A DNA stretch of 64,000 bases from Pseudomonas orientalis (GCF_002934065.1 NZ_CP018049.1:432501-496500), one strand, 5' to 3'; shown: positions 38,537 through 47,506, counted from the stretch's first letter. A program made the numbers and translations. Notes: generated by a model not told the origin, from the sequence alone.

Positions 38537-38665
38537 GGCCGAGTTCCCGAAAGGGGCTTGTGAGACTCTGAGGATCCTGGGCAACCAGCCATCGCAGAGC
38601 CAGGCAGGAAGCGGCGATGACAAGCCAACCTGTTTGTGAAGAGGGCGCCGAAAGGCGCCCTTTGT
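38537..38665 (+). ncRNA. Probable structured small RNA of unknown family
   Basis: About 125 nt with several nested stems: CCC-GAAA-GGG (38546-38555), GGCTTGT/ACAAGCC (38555-38561 with 38620-38626), CTGG-GCAA-CCAG (38577-38588), CATCGC/GCGATG (38590-38595 with 38614-38619, stacking on the previous long-range stem) and the final terminator. Three loops are of GNRA type, which is unusual for random sequence. There is a promoter candidate before and a terminator after. I do not recognise it as 4.5S, 6S, RNase P, tmRNA, Rsm or a known riboswitch. It may instead be a 3' UTR of the toxin mRNA. Confidence 0.45.
38641..38665 (+). terminator. Hairpin terminator with GAAA loop
   Basis: A 7-bp perfect stem GGGCGCC/GGCGCCC with a GAAA loop followed by TTTGTCGTTT. 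It ends the RNA candidate on the plus strand and lies 11 bp before the stop of the convergent lipoprotein gene, so it may serve both. Confidence 0.75.
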
Positions 38666-38675
38666 CGTTTCTGGG

Positions 38676-39071
38676 TTACTGCATCCCCGCCGCGCGCAAC
38701 CCCGCCAGAATGTCCCGATCCAGCATGCTCACCCAACGGTTGTAGTTGCGATGGATCTTGCCGTCCTTGTAGCCCAGTTCGCGGCTGTCGCGGTAGCTGA
38801 TGGCGTAGCTGTTGCGGGTGTAGCGGATGTCGATGGCGGCATAGAACTGGCCGCGCACGGTGATGTCGGCCTGCACCAGTTGCGGGCTCAGGCGTTGTAC
38901 CGTCCACTCGCGTTTTTGCAGGGCGGCGACGATCACCTGTTTCATTGTTTCTTCGCTGCGCTGGGGCGTGGCCGGCAGCTCGTGCTGGGTGTTGAGCACC
39001 GGTTTACTGGTGCAACCGGCGGCGGTCAACAGGGCCAGGGCAATCAGGGTGGCGCGTAGCAGGGAAGACAT
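38676..39071 (-). CDS. Conserved lipoprotein at the end of the APE cluster
   Basis: A 131-residue lipoprotein: signal peptide with lipobox LTAAGC (lipidated Cys near residue 20), then a domain with VIVAALQKREWTVQRLSPQLVQADITVRGQFYAAIDIRYTRNSYAISYRDS, which recalls small periplasmic proteins of unknown function. It starts 26 bp after the last APE ketosynthase gene, so it is likely co-transcribed, though it is also found outside APE clusters in pseudomonads. Function unknown. A terminator lies just past its stop. Confidence 0.8.
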   Translation of the reverse strand: MSSLLRATLIALALLTAAGCTSKPVLNTQHELPATPQRSEETMKQVIVAALQKREWTVQRLSPQLVQADITVRGQFYAAIDIRYTRNSYAISYRDSRELGYKDGKIHRNYNRWVSMLDRDILAGLRAAGMQ

Positions 39072-39097
39072 TCCGTTTTCTCCAATCGATTAAAAAG

Positions 39098-40324
39098 TCA
39101 GGACCAGCGGCGAAAGATCAGCGAGGTGTTGACGCCGCCAAAGGCAAAGTTGTTGTTCATCACGTAGTCGTTGTGCATCTGGCGAAAGCCACCTTGCAGG
39201 TAATCCAGCTCACCGCATTGCGGGTCGACCGAGTCCAGGTTGAAGGTGTGCACGTACTGGTCGCGGTTCATCATCTCGATGCTGAACCACGACTCCAGCG
39301 CCCCGCACGCGCCCAGGGTGTGGCCCAGGAAACTCTTCTGCGAACTGATGGGCATGCGGCTGCCGAACAGGCTGCTGGTGGCCAGGGTTTCGGCGATGTC
39401 GCCCTGGTCGGTGGCTGTGCCGTGGCCATTCACGTAGCCGATGGCGGACGGTTCAAGCCCGGCGTCTTCCAGCGCCAGCTCCATGGCGCGGCGCATGGTT
39501 TTCTGTTCCGGGCGGGTGGTGTGCTGGCCGTCGGCATTGCTGCCAAAGCCGACCAGTTCGGCGTGGATATGCGCACCCCGTGTCAGTGCGTGTTCCAGCT
39601 CTTCAAGCACCAGCATGCCGCCGCCTTCACCGATCACCAGGCCATCGCGTCCGCTGTCGTAGGGGCGTGGACTGGTTTGCGGTGCGTCGTTTTTCAGGCT
39701 GGTGGCGTAAAGCGCGTCGAACACCATAGCCTCGGTGGGGCACAGCTCTTCGGCGCCGCCGGCGAGCATCAACGGCAGGCGGCCGAACTTGATGGCCTCG
39801 TAGGCATAACCGATGCCCTGGCTGCCGCTGGTGCAGGCGCTGGAGGTGGGGATCAGGCGCCCGGTCAGGCCGAAGAAGATGCTGATATTCGCCGCCGTGG
39901 TGTGCGGCATCATGCGCACATAGGAATTGGCATTCAGGCCCTCGGCCACCGAGTTCAGCAGCATATTGCCGAACGCCTTGATCTCATCGGTGCTGCCGGT
40001 GGACGAGCCACAGGCCACGCCCATGCGCCCGTCCTTGATCGACGCGTCGCCAAGCAAGCCGGCGTCCTGCAACGCCTGCTCCGCCGCCCACACCGCCAGG
40101 CGCGAGACGCGGCCCATGCTGCGCAGCTGCTTGCGGGTCCAGTGCGCGGGGACGGCGAAATCGTCAATCGGCCCGGCCAGGCGCGTGTTCAATTCGGTGA
40201 AGCGGTCCCATTCATCCATGCGCCGGATGCCGCTGCGGTTGGCGCGAAAGTTGGCCGCGATGGTGTCCCAGTCGCTGCCCAGGGAGGTCATGCCGGCCAT
40301 GCCGGTGACGACAACGCGTTTCAT
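39098..40324 (-). CDS. APE cluster beta-ketoacyl-ACP synthase (last gene)
   Basis: A 408-residue FabF-like ketosynthase for aryl polyene chain elongation, condensing malonyl-ACP with the aryl or polyenyl thioester. The Cys-His-His triad is present: TSSACTSGSQGIGYA, NGHGTATDQGD and FLGHTLGACGALE. The start ATG at 40324 overlaps the KR gene stop by one base; 211 additional upstream in-frame codons are only KR shadow. By position and sequence it corresponds to the ApeR-type ketosynthase. It is soluble and probably acts with one of the two ACPs. Confidence 0.92.
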   Translation of the reverse strand: MKRVVVTGMAGMTSLGSDWDTIAANFRANRSGIRRMDEWDRFTELNTRLAGPIDDFAVPAHWTRKQLRSMGRVSRLAVWAAEQALQDAGLLGDASIKDGRMGVACGSSTGSTDEIKAFGNMLLNSVAEGLNANSYVRMMPHTTAANISIFFGLTGRLIPTSSACTSGSQGIGYAYEAIKFGRLPLMLAGGAEELCPTEAMVFDALYATSLKNDAPQTSPRPYDSGRDGLVIGEGGGMLVLEELEHALTRGAHIHAELVGFGSNADGQHTTRPEQKTMRRAMELALEDAGLEPSAIGYVNGHGTATDQGDIAETLATSSLFGSRMPISSQKSFLGHTLGACGALESWFSIEMMNRDQYVHTFNLDSVDPQCGELDYLQGGFRQMHNDYVMNNNFAFGGVNTSLIFRRWS

Positions 40325-41052
40325 CAGCACAGGCCCCCATTCACGGCCAACACTTGGCGCGTGATATAGCCTGCCTCGGCCGACATCAGGAAATTCACCG
40401 CGCCGGCCACTTCTTCCGGAGTGCCCATGCGCTGCGCCGGGATCATTTTCATCAGTTCTTCGACCGGCACGTTTTCGTCCAGCATGGCGGTGTCGATCAA
40501 GCCCGGTGCCACACAGTTGACGGTGATCTTGCGCTTGCCGAGCTCGATGGCCAGCGCCTTGGCTGCGCCGATCAAGCCCGCCTTGGAGGCGCTGTAGTTG
40601 ACCTGGCCGCGGTTGCCGATCAGCCCGGACACCGAGGTGATGCACACGATGCGCCCGGCGGCGCGACGACGGATCATCGGCATCATCACCGGGTGCAGCA
40701 CGTTGTAGAACCCGTCGAGGTTGGTGCGCATCACCACGTCCCAGTCGTCTTCCGAGAGCGCCGGGAACGCGCCGTCGCGGGTCAGGCCGGCATTGAGCAC
40801 CACGCCGTAATAGGCGCCATGTTGCTCGACGTCGGCCTCCAGGATTTCCTTGCACGCCGCGCGATCGGCAACATCGAATTGCAGCACCCGCGCCTGGCGG
40901 CCCAGGGCTTCGATTTCGGCCTGTACCGCGTCGGCTTCGGCGCGGCCACTGCGGCAATGCAGCACGATGTCATGCCCGGCCTGGGCCAGGCGCAGGGCAA
41001 TGGCGCGGCCGATGCCACGGCTGGAGCCGGTGACCAGTACGGATTCAGTCAT
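40324..41052 (-). CDS. APE cluster 3-ketoacyl-ACP reductase (FabG-like)
   Basis: A 242-residue short-chain dehydrogenase that reduces the beta-keto group after each condensation, before dehydration yields a conjugated double bond. It has the cofactor motif TGSSRGIGRAIA (residues 8-19), NAGLTRDGAF, and the catalytic Ser-Tyr-Lys (ITSVSGLIGNRGQVNYSASKAGLIG). It overlaps the dehydratase gene by 4 bp (ATGA), which implies coupled translation. It matches the ApeQ-type ketoreductase. Confidence 0.93.
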   Translation of the reverse strand: MTESVLVTGSSRGIGRAIALRLAQAGHDIVLHCRSGRAEADAVQAEIEALGRQARVLQFDVADRAACKEILEADVEQHGAYYGVVLNAGLTRDGAFPALSEDDWDVVMRTNLDGFYNVLHPVMMPMIRRRAAGRIVCITSVSGLIGNRGQVNYSASKAGLIGAAKALAIELGKRKITVNCVAPGLIDTAMLDENVPVEELMKMIPAQRMGTPEEVAGAVNFLMSAEAGYITRQVLAVNGGLC

Positions 41053-41510
41053 GGCGTTTCGTCCTTCGATTCATCTAAATAGGTGGCCGCCTGGGGCGGT
41101 CGAAATACGTTCAAGCGTGCGCTGGCCTGGATGCCGTCGCCGGTGAGGTGGCATTCGAACACCCCCATGCCGTTGTCGTCCTCCAGCGAGCGCAGGCCGT
41201 GGATAGTCAGCTCGACGCCGGCGGGAAAGTGCGCCACGTTGCACTCGAATTTTCGCGTGCCCAGCAGGAAGCCCAGTTCCACCGCGTGGCCTTGCTGGCG
41301 CGCGCGGCACCCGGCATAGGCGGCGACGCTTTGCGCCATCAGCTCGATACCGACCCAGGCCGGCAGGCTGCCGTCAGGCTGGCTGAACAGGCCGCCGGGC
41401 TTGACGGTGAGACGGGTGTGCACCTGCTCTTCATCGAACGACAGCACCTGGTCGATCAGGATCATGTCGCCCGCATGGGGCAGCAGTTCGGCGAGTGGCC
41501 AAGCGATCAT
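41049..41510 (-). CDS. APE cluster hotdog-fold dehydratase
   Basis: A 153-residue hotdog protein of the ApeP type (3-hydroxylacyl-ACP dehydratase). It begins MIAWPLAELLPHAGDMILID, with the catalytic-type His in LLPHAGDM, and has WVGIELMAQSVAAYAGCRARQQG, where the Glu and Gln of FabZ/FabA-like proteins would fall. It removes water from the 3-hydroxyacyl intermediate. It is the second dehydratase of the cluster; the first is fused to the ligase at 51760-53430. Start overlaps the ketosynthase stop by 4 bp. Confidence 0.88.
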   Translation of the reverse strand: MIAWPLAELLPHAGDMILIDQVLSFDEEQVHTRLTVKPGGLFSQPDGSLPAWVGIELMAQSVAAYAGCRARQQGHAVELGFLLGTRKFECNVAHFPAGVELTIHGLRSLEDDNGMGVFECHLTGDGIQASARLNVFRPPQAATYLDESKDETP

Positions 41511-42673
41511 GGGGCCTCTCCAATAATCAGGCTGACGTTGTTGCCGCCAAAGGCAAACGAGTTGCTCATCAAATAAGGTTTTTTCAAGGTGTCGTCCTGG
41601 TGTGCCCACTGCAAGGCGGGCAGCGCCGGGTCGACGTGACCGTCCCACACATGGGGAGGGACTCGCCCGTGCGTCAGGCTCAACCAGCAGAACGCCGCTT
41701 CCAGTGCGCCCGCCGCGCCGAGGGTGTGGCCGCTCATGGGTTTGGTCGAGGAGCAGGCCACCCCGCCCGGAAACAGGCTGGCGACCGCCAGGCTTTCCAT
41801 GGCGTCGTTGTGCTGGGTGGCGGTGCCGTGCAGGTTCAGGTAGCCGATCTGCTCGGGCGCGAGTTTCGCCTGGGCCAGGGCCTTGCGCATGGCCTGCAAC
41901 GCGCCTTTGCCGGTGGGCTCGGGGGCGGAGATATGGTGCGCGTCGCTGCTGGCGCCGCTGCCCAGCAGGGCGACCGGCGCCGGCTCACGGCTCATCAGGA
42001 ACACCACCGCCGCTTCGCCGATATTGATGCCGTTGCGGTTCACCGAAAACGGATTGCAGCGCTCGGCAGACACCGCTTCCAGTGCGGTAAAGCCGTTCAG
42101 CGTCAGCCTGCACAAGCTGTCGACGCCCCCGCAGATCACCGCATCGCACAGGCCCAGGTCGAGCAGGCGCCGGGCACTCATCAACGCGCGGGCGCTGGAG
42201 GTGCAGGCGGTGGAAATTACATAGGCCGGGCCGCTCAATTGCAGCCAGTCGGCGAGGAAATTCGCCGGCGCGCTGAGTTCCTGCTGCTGGTAGTCGTAGT
42301 CGCCGGGAAAGGCGTTATCGCGCAGGTAGTGGGCAATGCCGCGACTGGCCTCGTCGATGCCCGACGTGCTGGTGCCCAGCACAACGCCGACCCGTGAGGG
42401 GCCGTAGGTGTGGATCGCCTGGCGGATCGAGACTTCGATCTGCACCGCCGCTTCCAGCAGCAGCTGGTTATTGCGGCTGCTCTGCTGGCCCAACTGTGCC
42501 GGAAGGGGCGCCAGCTCGCCGCGCACGGCCGCGACCGGCACCACGCGCTCGGGCACCCAGCCGCTCTCGGCGCGCATGCCGCCACAGTCGCCGGCAAACA
42601 GGCTGCGGCTGACCTCGGCCTGGCCGCGACCGAGGGCACAGATCACGCCCAGGGCATTGAGGTAGGCGCTCAT
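41507..42673 (-). CDS. APE cluster beta-ketoacyl-ACP synthase (second)
   Basis: A 388-residue ketosynthase with complete active site: ISTACTSSARALMSARRL (Cys), NLHGTATQHND (His) and SGHTLGAAGALEA (His). In characterised APE systems an ApeO-type ketosynthase pairs with a catalytically incomplete ApeC-type partner; this protein is the best candidate for the active half, with the Cys-less protein at 55268-55987 as partner. The ATG at 42673 overlaps the DUF3261 gene by 4 bp; the longer frame upstream is not coding. Confidence 0.9.
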   Translation of the reverse strand: MSAYLNALGVICALGRGQAEVSRSLFAGDCGGMRAESGWVPERVVPVAAVRGELAPLPAQLGQQSSRNNQLLLEAAVQIEVSIRQAIHTYGPSRVGVVLGTSTSGIDEASRGIAHYLRDNAFPGDYDYQQQELSAPANFLADWLQLSGPAYVISTACTSSARALMSARRLLDLGLCDAVICGGVDSLCRLTLNGFTALEAVSAERCNPFSVNRNGINIGEAAVVFLMSREPAPVALLGSGASSDAHHISAPEPTGKGALQAMRKALAQAKLAPEQIGYLNLHGTATQHNDAMESLAVASLFPGGVACSSTKPMSGHTLGAAGALEAAFCWLSLTHGRVPPHVWDGHVDPALPALQWAHQDDTLKKPYLMSNSFAFGGNNVSLIIGEAP

Positions 42674-43152
42674 TTGCCCACGCCCAGCGGGGTAATGCGA
42701 TAGCTCAACGGTTGGCCCACCATGTTCACGCTGAACACCTCTGAAGACTGATAGACGATTTGCCAATGGCCCGGCAGCGTTCGCGTAAGGTCCATGGCCT
42801 GGGCCGCAGGATACAGCGCACGCAGGTCATCCGCCGAGGCCAGGGCAAACAACAGCGCGGCGAACAGCGCTCGGGCCTGGGGGTTGGGCGGCAGCAAGCC
42901 ATCGGCCTGCCACTCGCCGTCGATCAACTTCTGCCGGGCCTGGGGAATGCCCAACGGGTCCATCATCGACCAGCGAATCGCCCGGCCTTCACGCTGGATC
43001 ACCAGCAGCCAATCCTGGCTGAGTTCGCCCTCCAGGCGTTGTACATGCAGCTGCATCGGCAAGTTCAGGGCGGGCATGGTTTGCGGCAACGGCGCCTGGC
43101 TGGCGCACGCGCCGAGCAGCAACAGGCAACTCATCAACAACCAGCGGATCAT
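42670..43152 (-). CDS. APE cluster DUF3261 lipoprotein
   Basis: A 160-residue lipoprotein (MIRWLLMSCLLLLGACASQAP; lipobox LLGAC, lipidated Cys at about residue 15) of the DUF3261 family that recurs in APE clusters. It has LNLPMQLHVQRLEGELSQDWLLVIQREG, a beta-rich start recalling LolB-like lipid-binding proteins. Together with the LolA-like protein and MMPL exporter it may carry the lipid-linked pigment to the outer membrane. This transport role is inferred. The start overlaps the methyltransferase stop by 4 bp. Confidence 0.85.
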   Translation of the reverse strand: MIRWLLMSCLLLLGACASQAPLPQTMPALNLPMQLHVQRLEGELSQDWLLVIQREGRAIRWSMMDPLGIPQARQKLIDGEWQADGLLPPNPQARALFAALLFALASADDLRALYPAAQAMDLTRTLPGHWQIVYQSSEVFSVNMVGQPLSYRITPLGVGK

Positions 43153-43898
43153 GAACGCACGGCCTCTGCCGGCTTGCGCGCCACGCAGTTGACCAGGGTT
43201 TCCTCGCGCTGGCCCACCGGCGGCGCCTTGCGCAGGCCCCAACGTTCCAGCAGGCCGAAATCGCTGGAGCGGCTCCACCACAGATAGGGGTACGAGACAT
43301 TCTGCGCACCGAATTCAAAGCCCTGCTCGCGCAGCATGTCCAGGTACTGCTCGGCGCTTTTCTGCACATGCATGGGGTGGCGGAAGAGCCAGCGAATCAC
43401 CCAGGTGTCGATGTAGGCTTCGGTGGATTCGGCAAACAGCAAATAGCCACCCGGCTTGAGCACCCGATAGAACTCCTTGAGGGCGCGATGCTGCTCGACC
43501 AGGTGGTGAAAGGTCTGGTGGCAAAACACAATATCGACGCTGGCGTCGGGTACCTCGAGGGTGGCGCAGTCGCTGCCGATCAACTCCACGGCCAGGCCCT
43601 GGCGAGTGGCTTCTTCGCGGCTCAGTGCCAGGCTGTGAGGGTCGGCATCCAGGCCGATCAGGCGCGCGGGCGCAAATACCTGCTGCAGCAACTTGAACGA
43701 TTTGCCCTGGCCGCAGCCGGCGTCGAGCAATACCGGCGCCACCGGCAGCGGCTCGCTGAACAGGCTGCGCAGGTCATTGATCGCCACGCGCAACACGTGA
43801 TGCTGCCAGGTGTGGCTGCGCAGGAACCAGAAGCCGAAGCGGGTTTCTTCGACGTAGTTTTTACTCAGGTAGTTCTTTTCAACCGCAGGGCTGGTCAT
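43149..43898 (-). CDS. APE cluster SAM-dependent methyltransferase
   Basis: A 249-residue class I methyltransferase with motif I VLLDAGCGQGKSFKLL (residues about 55-70), the acidic post-I residue in LIGLDADPHS, and motif II-like VDIVFCHQTFHHL. Candidate substrates are the aryl head-group hydroxyl or ring, since many APEs carry a methyl or methoxy group. The N-terminus (NYLSKNYVEETRFGFWFLRS) is typical of the family in APE loci. Start overlaps the FAD enzyme gene by 4 bp. Confidence 0.88.
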   Translation of the reverse strand: MTSPAVEKNYLSKNYVEETRFGFWFLRSHTWQHHVLRVAINDLRSLFSEPLPVAPVLLDAGCGQGKSFKLLQQVFAPARLIGLDADPHSLALSREEATRQGLAVELIGSDCATLEVPDASVDIVFCHQTFHHLVEQHRALKEFYRVLKPGGYLLFAESTEAYIDTWVIRWLFRHPMHVQKSAEQYLDMLREQGFEFGAQNVSYPYLWWSRSSDFGLLERWGLRKAPPVGQREETLVNCVARKPAEAVRS

Positions 43899-45142
43899 AC
43901 CGGCTCACTCGCACAGATTTGCGACAGCATCCGCAGGCGGCGCTTGGGCTCGCTGACAAACGGGTTGCGTTCATCCCAGGCGTAGCCGGCGAGGATCGAA
44001 CTGATCATGCGGCGAATCTGCGGCGAACTGCCGGCGTGGAAAATCACGTCCTGGAACGTCCCGGCGTACCAGCCCTCGACGTAGCAGCGGAAGGTGTCGA
44101 CGCCGCGCTTCAACGGTTCGGCAAACTCGGTTTGCCAGTCCACCGCTTCGCCTTGCAGTTGGCGATGCAGCACGCCCGCGGCCATGCTCGCCGAGCGCAT
44201 GGCGATGGTGACGCCGGAGGAGAACACCGGGTCGAGAAATTCCGCCGCGTTGCCCAACAGCGCAAAACCCGGGCCGTGCAGGGTTTTGACGTTGGCCGAA
44301 TAGCCGCCGATGCTGCGCGCCGGGGTGTCCCACACGGCGTTCTGCAGTACGCCGGACAGGCTTGGGGTTTCGTCGATAAAGCTGCGCAGGCAGGCATCCA
44401 GATCGTGGTCACGGCCGTCGAAATGTTCCTTGGCCGCGACCACGCCCACCGAGCATCGGCCGTTGCTGAACGGGATGGTCCAGAACCAGATATCACGCTG
44501 CAGGGGATGGGTGGTTATCAGAATCTTGGTACGGTCGAAGCCTGGGTGTTCGATGCGGTCTTCGACGTGGGTGAACACGGCCTGGCGCAGCGGGAAACCG
44601 GACGGCACTTCGAGGTCCAGCAGGCGCGGCAGCACGCGGCCATAGCCACTGGCATCCAGCACGAATGTGGTCTTGAGGTGGTACTCGCTGCCATTTTCGC
44701 GGCGTACGTGCAGGTAGCGATGGCTGGCGGAAAAATCCACGCCGACGATGCTTTCGCCGTAGCGGATTTCCACACCCTGCAACGCCGCCTGATCGGCCAG
44801 CAGCTTGTCGAACTCGGCACGCTGCACCTGGAAAGTCGTCGGTTTGCCCTGGCTGAAGGTGTCACCGAAATCGAACGCACTGTAACGCTCGCCCCAGGTG
44901 AACGCCGCACCGGTTTTCAGTTGAAAGCCGGCAGCCTGCACGGCGTCGAGCATGCCGGCTTCTTCGATGAAGTCGATGCAGTGCGACAGCAGGCTTTCGC
45001 CAATCGAGAAACGCGGGAAATACTGGCGCTCGATAATCAATACATCATGCCCTTTGCGCTTGAGCAGCGCGGCCGCGATGGCCCCGGATGGCCCGGCACC
45101 GATCACCACCACCTGGCGACGTTCCATTTCAACTGTGGGCAC
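43895..45142 (-). CDS. APE cluster FAD-dependent oxidoreductase
   Basis: A 415-residue flavoprotein related to tryptophan halogenases and geranylgeranyl reductases. The dinucleotide motif VVVIGAGPSGAIAAALLKRKG is at residues 10-30, and SIGESLLSHC and GYGRVLPRLL... match that superfamily. The halogenase WxWxIP motif reads FWFWTIPF, so halogenation itself is not supported; hydroxylation of the aryl ring is a better guess. Start is GTG at 45142 with a GGAG Shine-Dalgarno, after a 33-bp gap from the MMPL gene, one of the few gaps in the operon. Confidence 0.85.
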   Translation of the reverse strand: MPTVEMERRQVVVIGAGPSGAIAAALLKRKGHDVLIIERQYFPRFSIGESLLSHCIDFIEEAGMLDAVQAAGFQLKTGAAFTWGERYSAFDFGDTFSQGKPTTFQVQRAEFDKLLADQAALQGVEIRYGESIVGVDFSASHRYLHVRRENGSEYHLKTTFVLDASGYGRVLPRLLDLEVPSGFPLRQAVFTHVEDRIEHPGFDRTKILITTHPLQRDIWFWTIPFSNGRCSVGVVAAKEHFDGRDHDLDACLRSFIDETPSLSGVLQNAVWDTPARSIGGYSANVKTLHGPGFALLGNAAEFLDPVFSSGVTIAMRSASMAAGVLHRQLQGEAVDWQTEFAEPLKRGVDTFRCYVEGWYAGTFQDVIFHAGSSPQIRRMISSILAGYAWDERNPFVSEPKRRLRMLSQICASEPV

Positions 45143-45175
45143 GAAGGCTCCTTGCCACTTTGGCGATATTCACAT

Positions 45176-47506
45176 TCATAAGGCGTGCTTTTGTTGCCCG
45201 GCCCAGGGCGCCAGCATAAAGCTGAATGCCAGGCCGAGGCTGACCGACAGGCCGAAATTGCTCACCGCCGGGGTACTGGAGACGGCCAGCAGGCCGAACG
45301 ATAACCAAGTGGTCAGCGCCGCCAGTAAGGTTCCCAGCAGGCTGACGGCGGCCCCGCCGATCTGCTCGCGCATCAGGATCGCGTAGTCGACGCTGATGGC
45401 CGTGACCAGCAGCAGGCCGAACAGGCTGAACAGGGTCAGCGGCTGGCCCAGCCAACCGAGGCTGGCCAGGCTGCACAGCGCCGCCAGCAACGGCAGCGCG
45501 ACGACGCGCAAGGCGCCGGTGAAGCCGAAGGGCAGCATCAACAGCAGCACGATCAGCCCACAGGACAGCAATTTCAATTCGGCCGCGCTGATTTGAGTGT
45601 CGGCAAACACACGGTTCAAATCACCCAGGCGATCCACCAATTGCACACCGGGCAGATCCACCGCCTGCACCCGCAGCAACGCCGGGTTGTTCAGGCCTTG
45701 CAGGCTGACCATCGCCGCCACGCCGCCGTCTACCTTGCCCAGCCACAGCGTGCGCCAGGGCTCGGCCAGGGGGCCTTTGAGCGCGGCGTCGATGTCTTCG
45801 GTGGGCAGCGCCTGCAACTGCGCGACTTCAGCTTGCAGCGCATCGACGGGGATGCCGATGTCCAGCAACGGTTGCCAATGCTGCTCAAGCTTATTGAGCG
45901 CATCGCGCAGTTGCTGCTGTTCGGCGGGCAGGTTGACCAGTTGATTCAGCGCCAGGTAACCCTGGAGCTTGTCCATATTCACCAGTTGATCCAGGCGCTG
46001 GCCCAGCGCGGCCTGGCGCTCCAGTAACTGCTGCTGGTTGTCGGCGCGCACCAGGAAGAACTGGCTGGTGGGCTGGAACCCGGTAATGCGCGCCACGGCC
46101 TGGGCTTCCTGCAGCAATTGCGGCGGCGCGCCGATCCACTGGCGGATATCGTTTTTACTGTTCAATTGCCACAGGCCACCGGCGCAGAACAGCAGCACCC
46201 ACACCAGCAACACGGCGCCGGGCACGCGCTTGATCAATGCCGCCCGCCACTGCCACAAGCGTTCGGCGATGCGCAGCGGCCATTGCGCCGGGCGCAGTTC
46301 GACGCCGCTAAGCAGTGCCGGCAGCAGGCACACGGCGCACAGATAAGCGCCGACCAGACCGGCTGCCGAGAACACCGCGATTTGCGTCAGCGCCGGGAAC
46401 GGCGTCCAGGCCAGCGCCAGGTAGCCGATGCAACTGGTGGCCAGGCTCAGGCTCAGCCCCGGCAGGGTCAGGCGCAATGCCGGCCAGCTGCGCCACGGTT
46501 GCAGGCTCCAGCTTTTGGACAGGTAGTGCAGCGGGTAATCCACCGCCACGCCGATCAGGCTCGAGCCCAGCACCAGGGTCATCACATGCATATGGCCGAA
46601 CAGCGCCACACAGGCCACTGCGCCAAACAGCATGCCGACCATCACCGGCACGAACGCCAGCAACACCCGCCAACGTCGGAACGCCAGCAGCAGCAATATC
46701 AGGATGCCCAGGGTTGCGCCGCCGCCGACCCAGGTCATCTCCCGCGTGGCTTGCTGCTGCCCGTTGGCCGCATAGAGCAGGCCACTGGCGGCGAGCAGTT
46801 GCACGCCTTGCTCGCCGGCTTGGGCGCGACTGGCCTGGAGCAAATCCGCCACGTGCAGCGGCAGTTTCATGTCGAATGCATTGCCGGTGGTGCGCGCCCG
46901 CAGGAGCACCCAGCTTTTGCCGTCGGCATCGGCGATCAACGCGCCGCTGCCGATATCCAGCTGTACCGCGCCGTGTTGTGGCTGGCTGTTCTGGATGCGC
47001 CCGGTCAGGCCCAGCCAGTCGTCCTGGCTCGGCACCAGGCTGAAGCCGGTGAAGGGGTCGAACAGTGACTGCACACGCTGCTGGATGAAGGCGTCAGGTT
47101 GTTCGATCAGTTGCTCGCGGTCCCTGGCCGACAGCATCGCCAGCCGGCCGCGCAGCAGTTGTTCGCGCAGCGCCGGCAAGTCGGCCTGCAGGTTCCACTG
47201 CACCTTTTCAAACAGGCCGCTGGCCTGCCAGCGCTCGGCCAGTTGCTGCGCCACGGTCAGTGCTTGCTGACGGTCGGCATGCCCCACCAGCACCAGCATT
47301 TCGCGGTTCAGCGGTTCCTGCACGCGCTGCTCGGCTTGCAGCTCCAGGGCGTCCGGCGTACTGCCGGGCACCAGCTCCATCAGATTCGCCGACAAAGGCG
47401 CACCGTGACGCCACTGCCAGCCGGCCAGTGCCAGCACGGCCACCAGCAGGATCAGGAACAGGCGCGGCAGCAGGCGCTCACTGGGCAAAGTCGTGTTGCT
47501 CCGCAT
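45176..47506 (-). CDS. APE cluster MMPL/RND-type exporter
   Basis: A 776-residue membrane protein with about 12 transmembrane helices in two MMPL halves, each with a large extracytoplasmic loop. An N-terminal helix (LFLILLVAVLALAGWQW) is followed by the first loop (NLMELVPGSTPDALELQ). The membrane part includes VGVAVDYPLHYLSKS (about residue 320) and the matching VTAISVDYAILMREQIGG near residue 720, with the Asp-Tyr typical of proton-coupled RND pumps. It probably moves the lipid-linked APE out of the inner membrane. It overlaps the LolA-like gene by 29 bp. Confidence 0.9.
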   Translation of the reverse strand: MRSNTTLPSERLLPRLFLILLVAVLALAGWQWRHGAPLSANLMELVPGSTPDALELQAEQRVQEPLNREMLVLVGHADRQQALTVAQQLAERWQASGLFEKVQWNLQADLPALREQLLRGRLAMLSARDREQLIEQPDAFIQQRVQSLFDPFTGFSLVPSQDDWLGLTGRIQNSQPQHGAVQLDIGSGALIADADGKSWVLLRARTTGNAFDMKLPLHVADLLQASRAQAGEQGVQLLAASGLLYAANGQQQATREMTWVGGGATLGILILLLLAFRRWRVLLAFVPVMVGMLFGAVACVALFGHMHVMTLVLGSSLIGVAVDYPLHYLSKSWSLQPWRSWPALRLTLPGLSLSLATSCIGYLALAWTPFPALTQIAVFSAAGLVGAYLCAVCLLPALLSGVELRPAQWPLRIAERLWQWRAALIKRVPGAVLLVWVLLFCAGGLWQLNSKNDIRQWIGAPPQLLQEAQAVARITGFQPTSQFFLVRADNQQQLLERQAALGQRLDQLVNMDKLQGYLALNQLVNLPAEQQQLRDALNKLEQHWQPLLDIGIPVDALQAEVAQLQALPTEDIDAALKGPLAEPWRTLWLGKVDGGVAAMVSLQGLNNPALLRVQAVDLPGVQLVDRLGDLNRVFADTQISAAELKLLSCGLIVLLLMLPFGFTGALRVVALPLLAALCSLASLGWLGQPLTLFSLFGLLLVTAISVDYAILMREQIGGAAVSLLGTLLAALTTWLSFGLLAVSSTPAVSNFGLSVSLGLAFSFMLAPWAGQQKHAL

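Noticed and set aside
38396..38623. A minus-strand frame through the RNA candidate (MSSPLPAWLCDGWLPRIL...)
   Set aside because: It runs antisense through the end of the toxin gene and the RNA stems; no Shine-Dalgarno and no family resemblance. The RNA reading explains the region better.
38541..38640. 4.5S SRP RNA
   Set aside because: GGCAGGAAGCGGC resembles GGAAGGAAGCAGCC only loosely; the conserved GGTCAGGTCCGGAAGG core is absent.
39098..40957. A 619-codon version of the last APE ketosynthase gene
   Set aside because: The first 211 codons are out-of-frame KR sequence; the ATG at 40324, overlapping the KR stop, gives the correct ketosynthase start.
43895..45142. Flavin-dependent tryptophan halogenase
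   Set aside because: The WxWxIP motif is only approximate (FWFWTIPF), there is no catalytic Lys/Glu context that I can confirm, and APE pathways usually need hydroxylation, not halogenation. It stays a generic FAD oxidoreductase.
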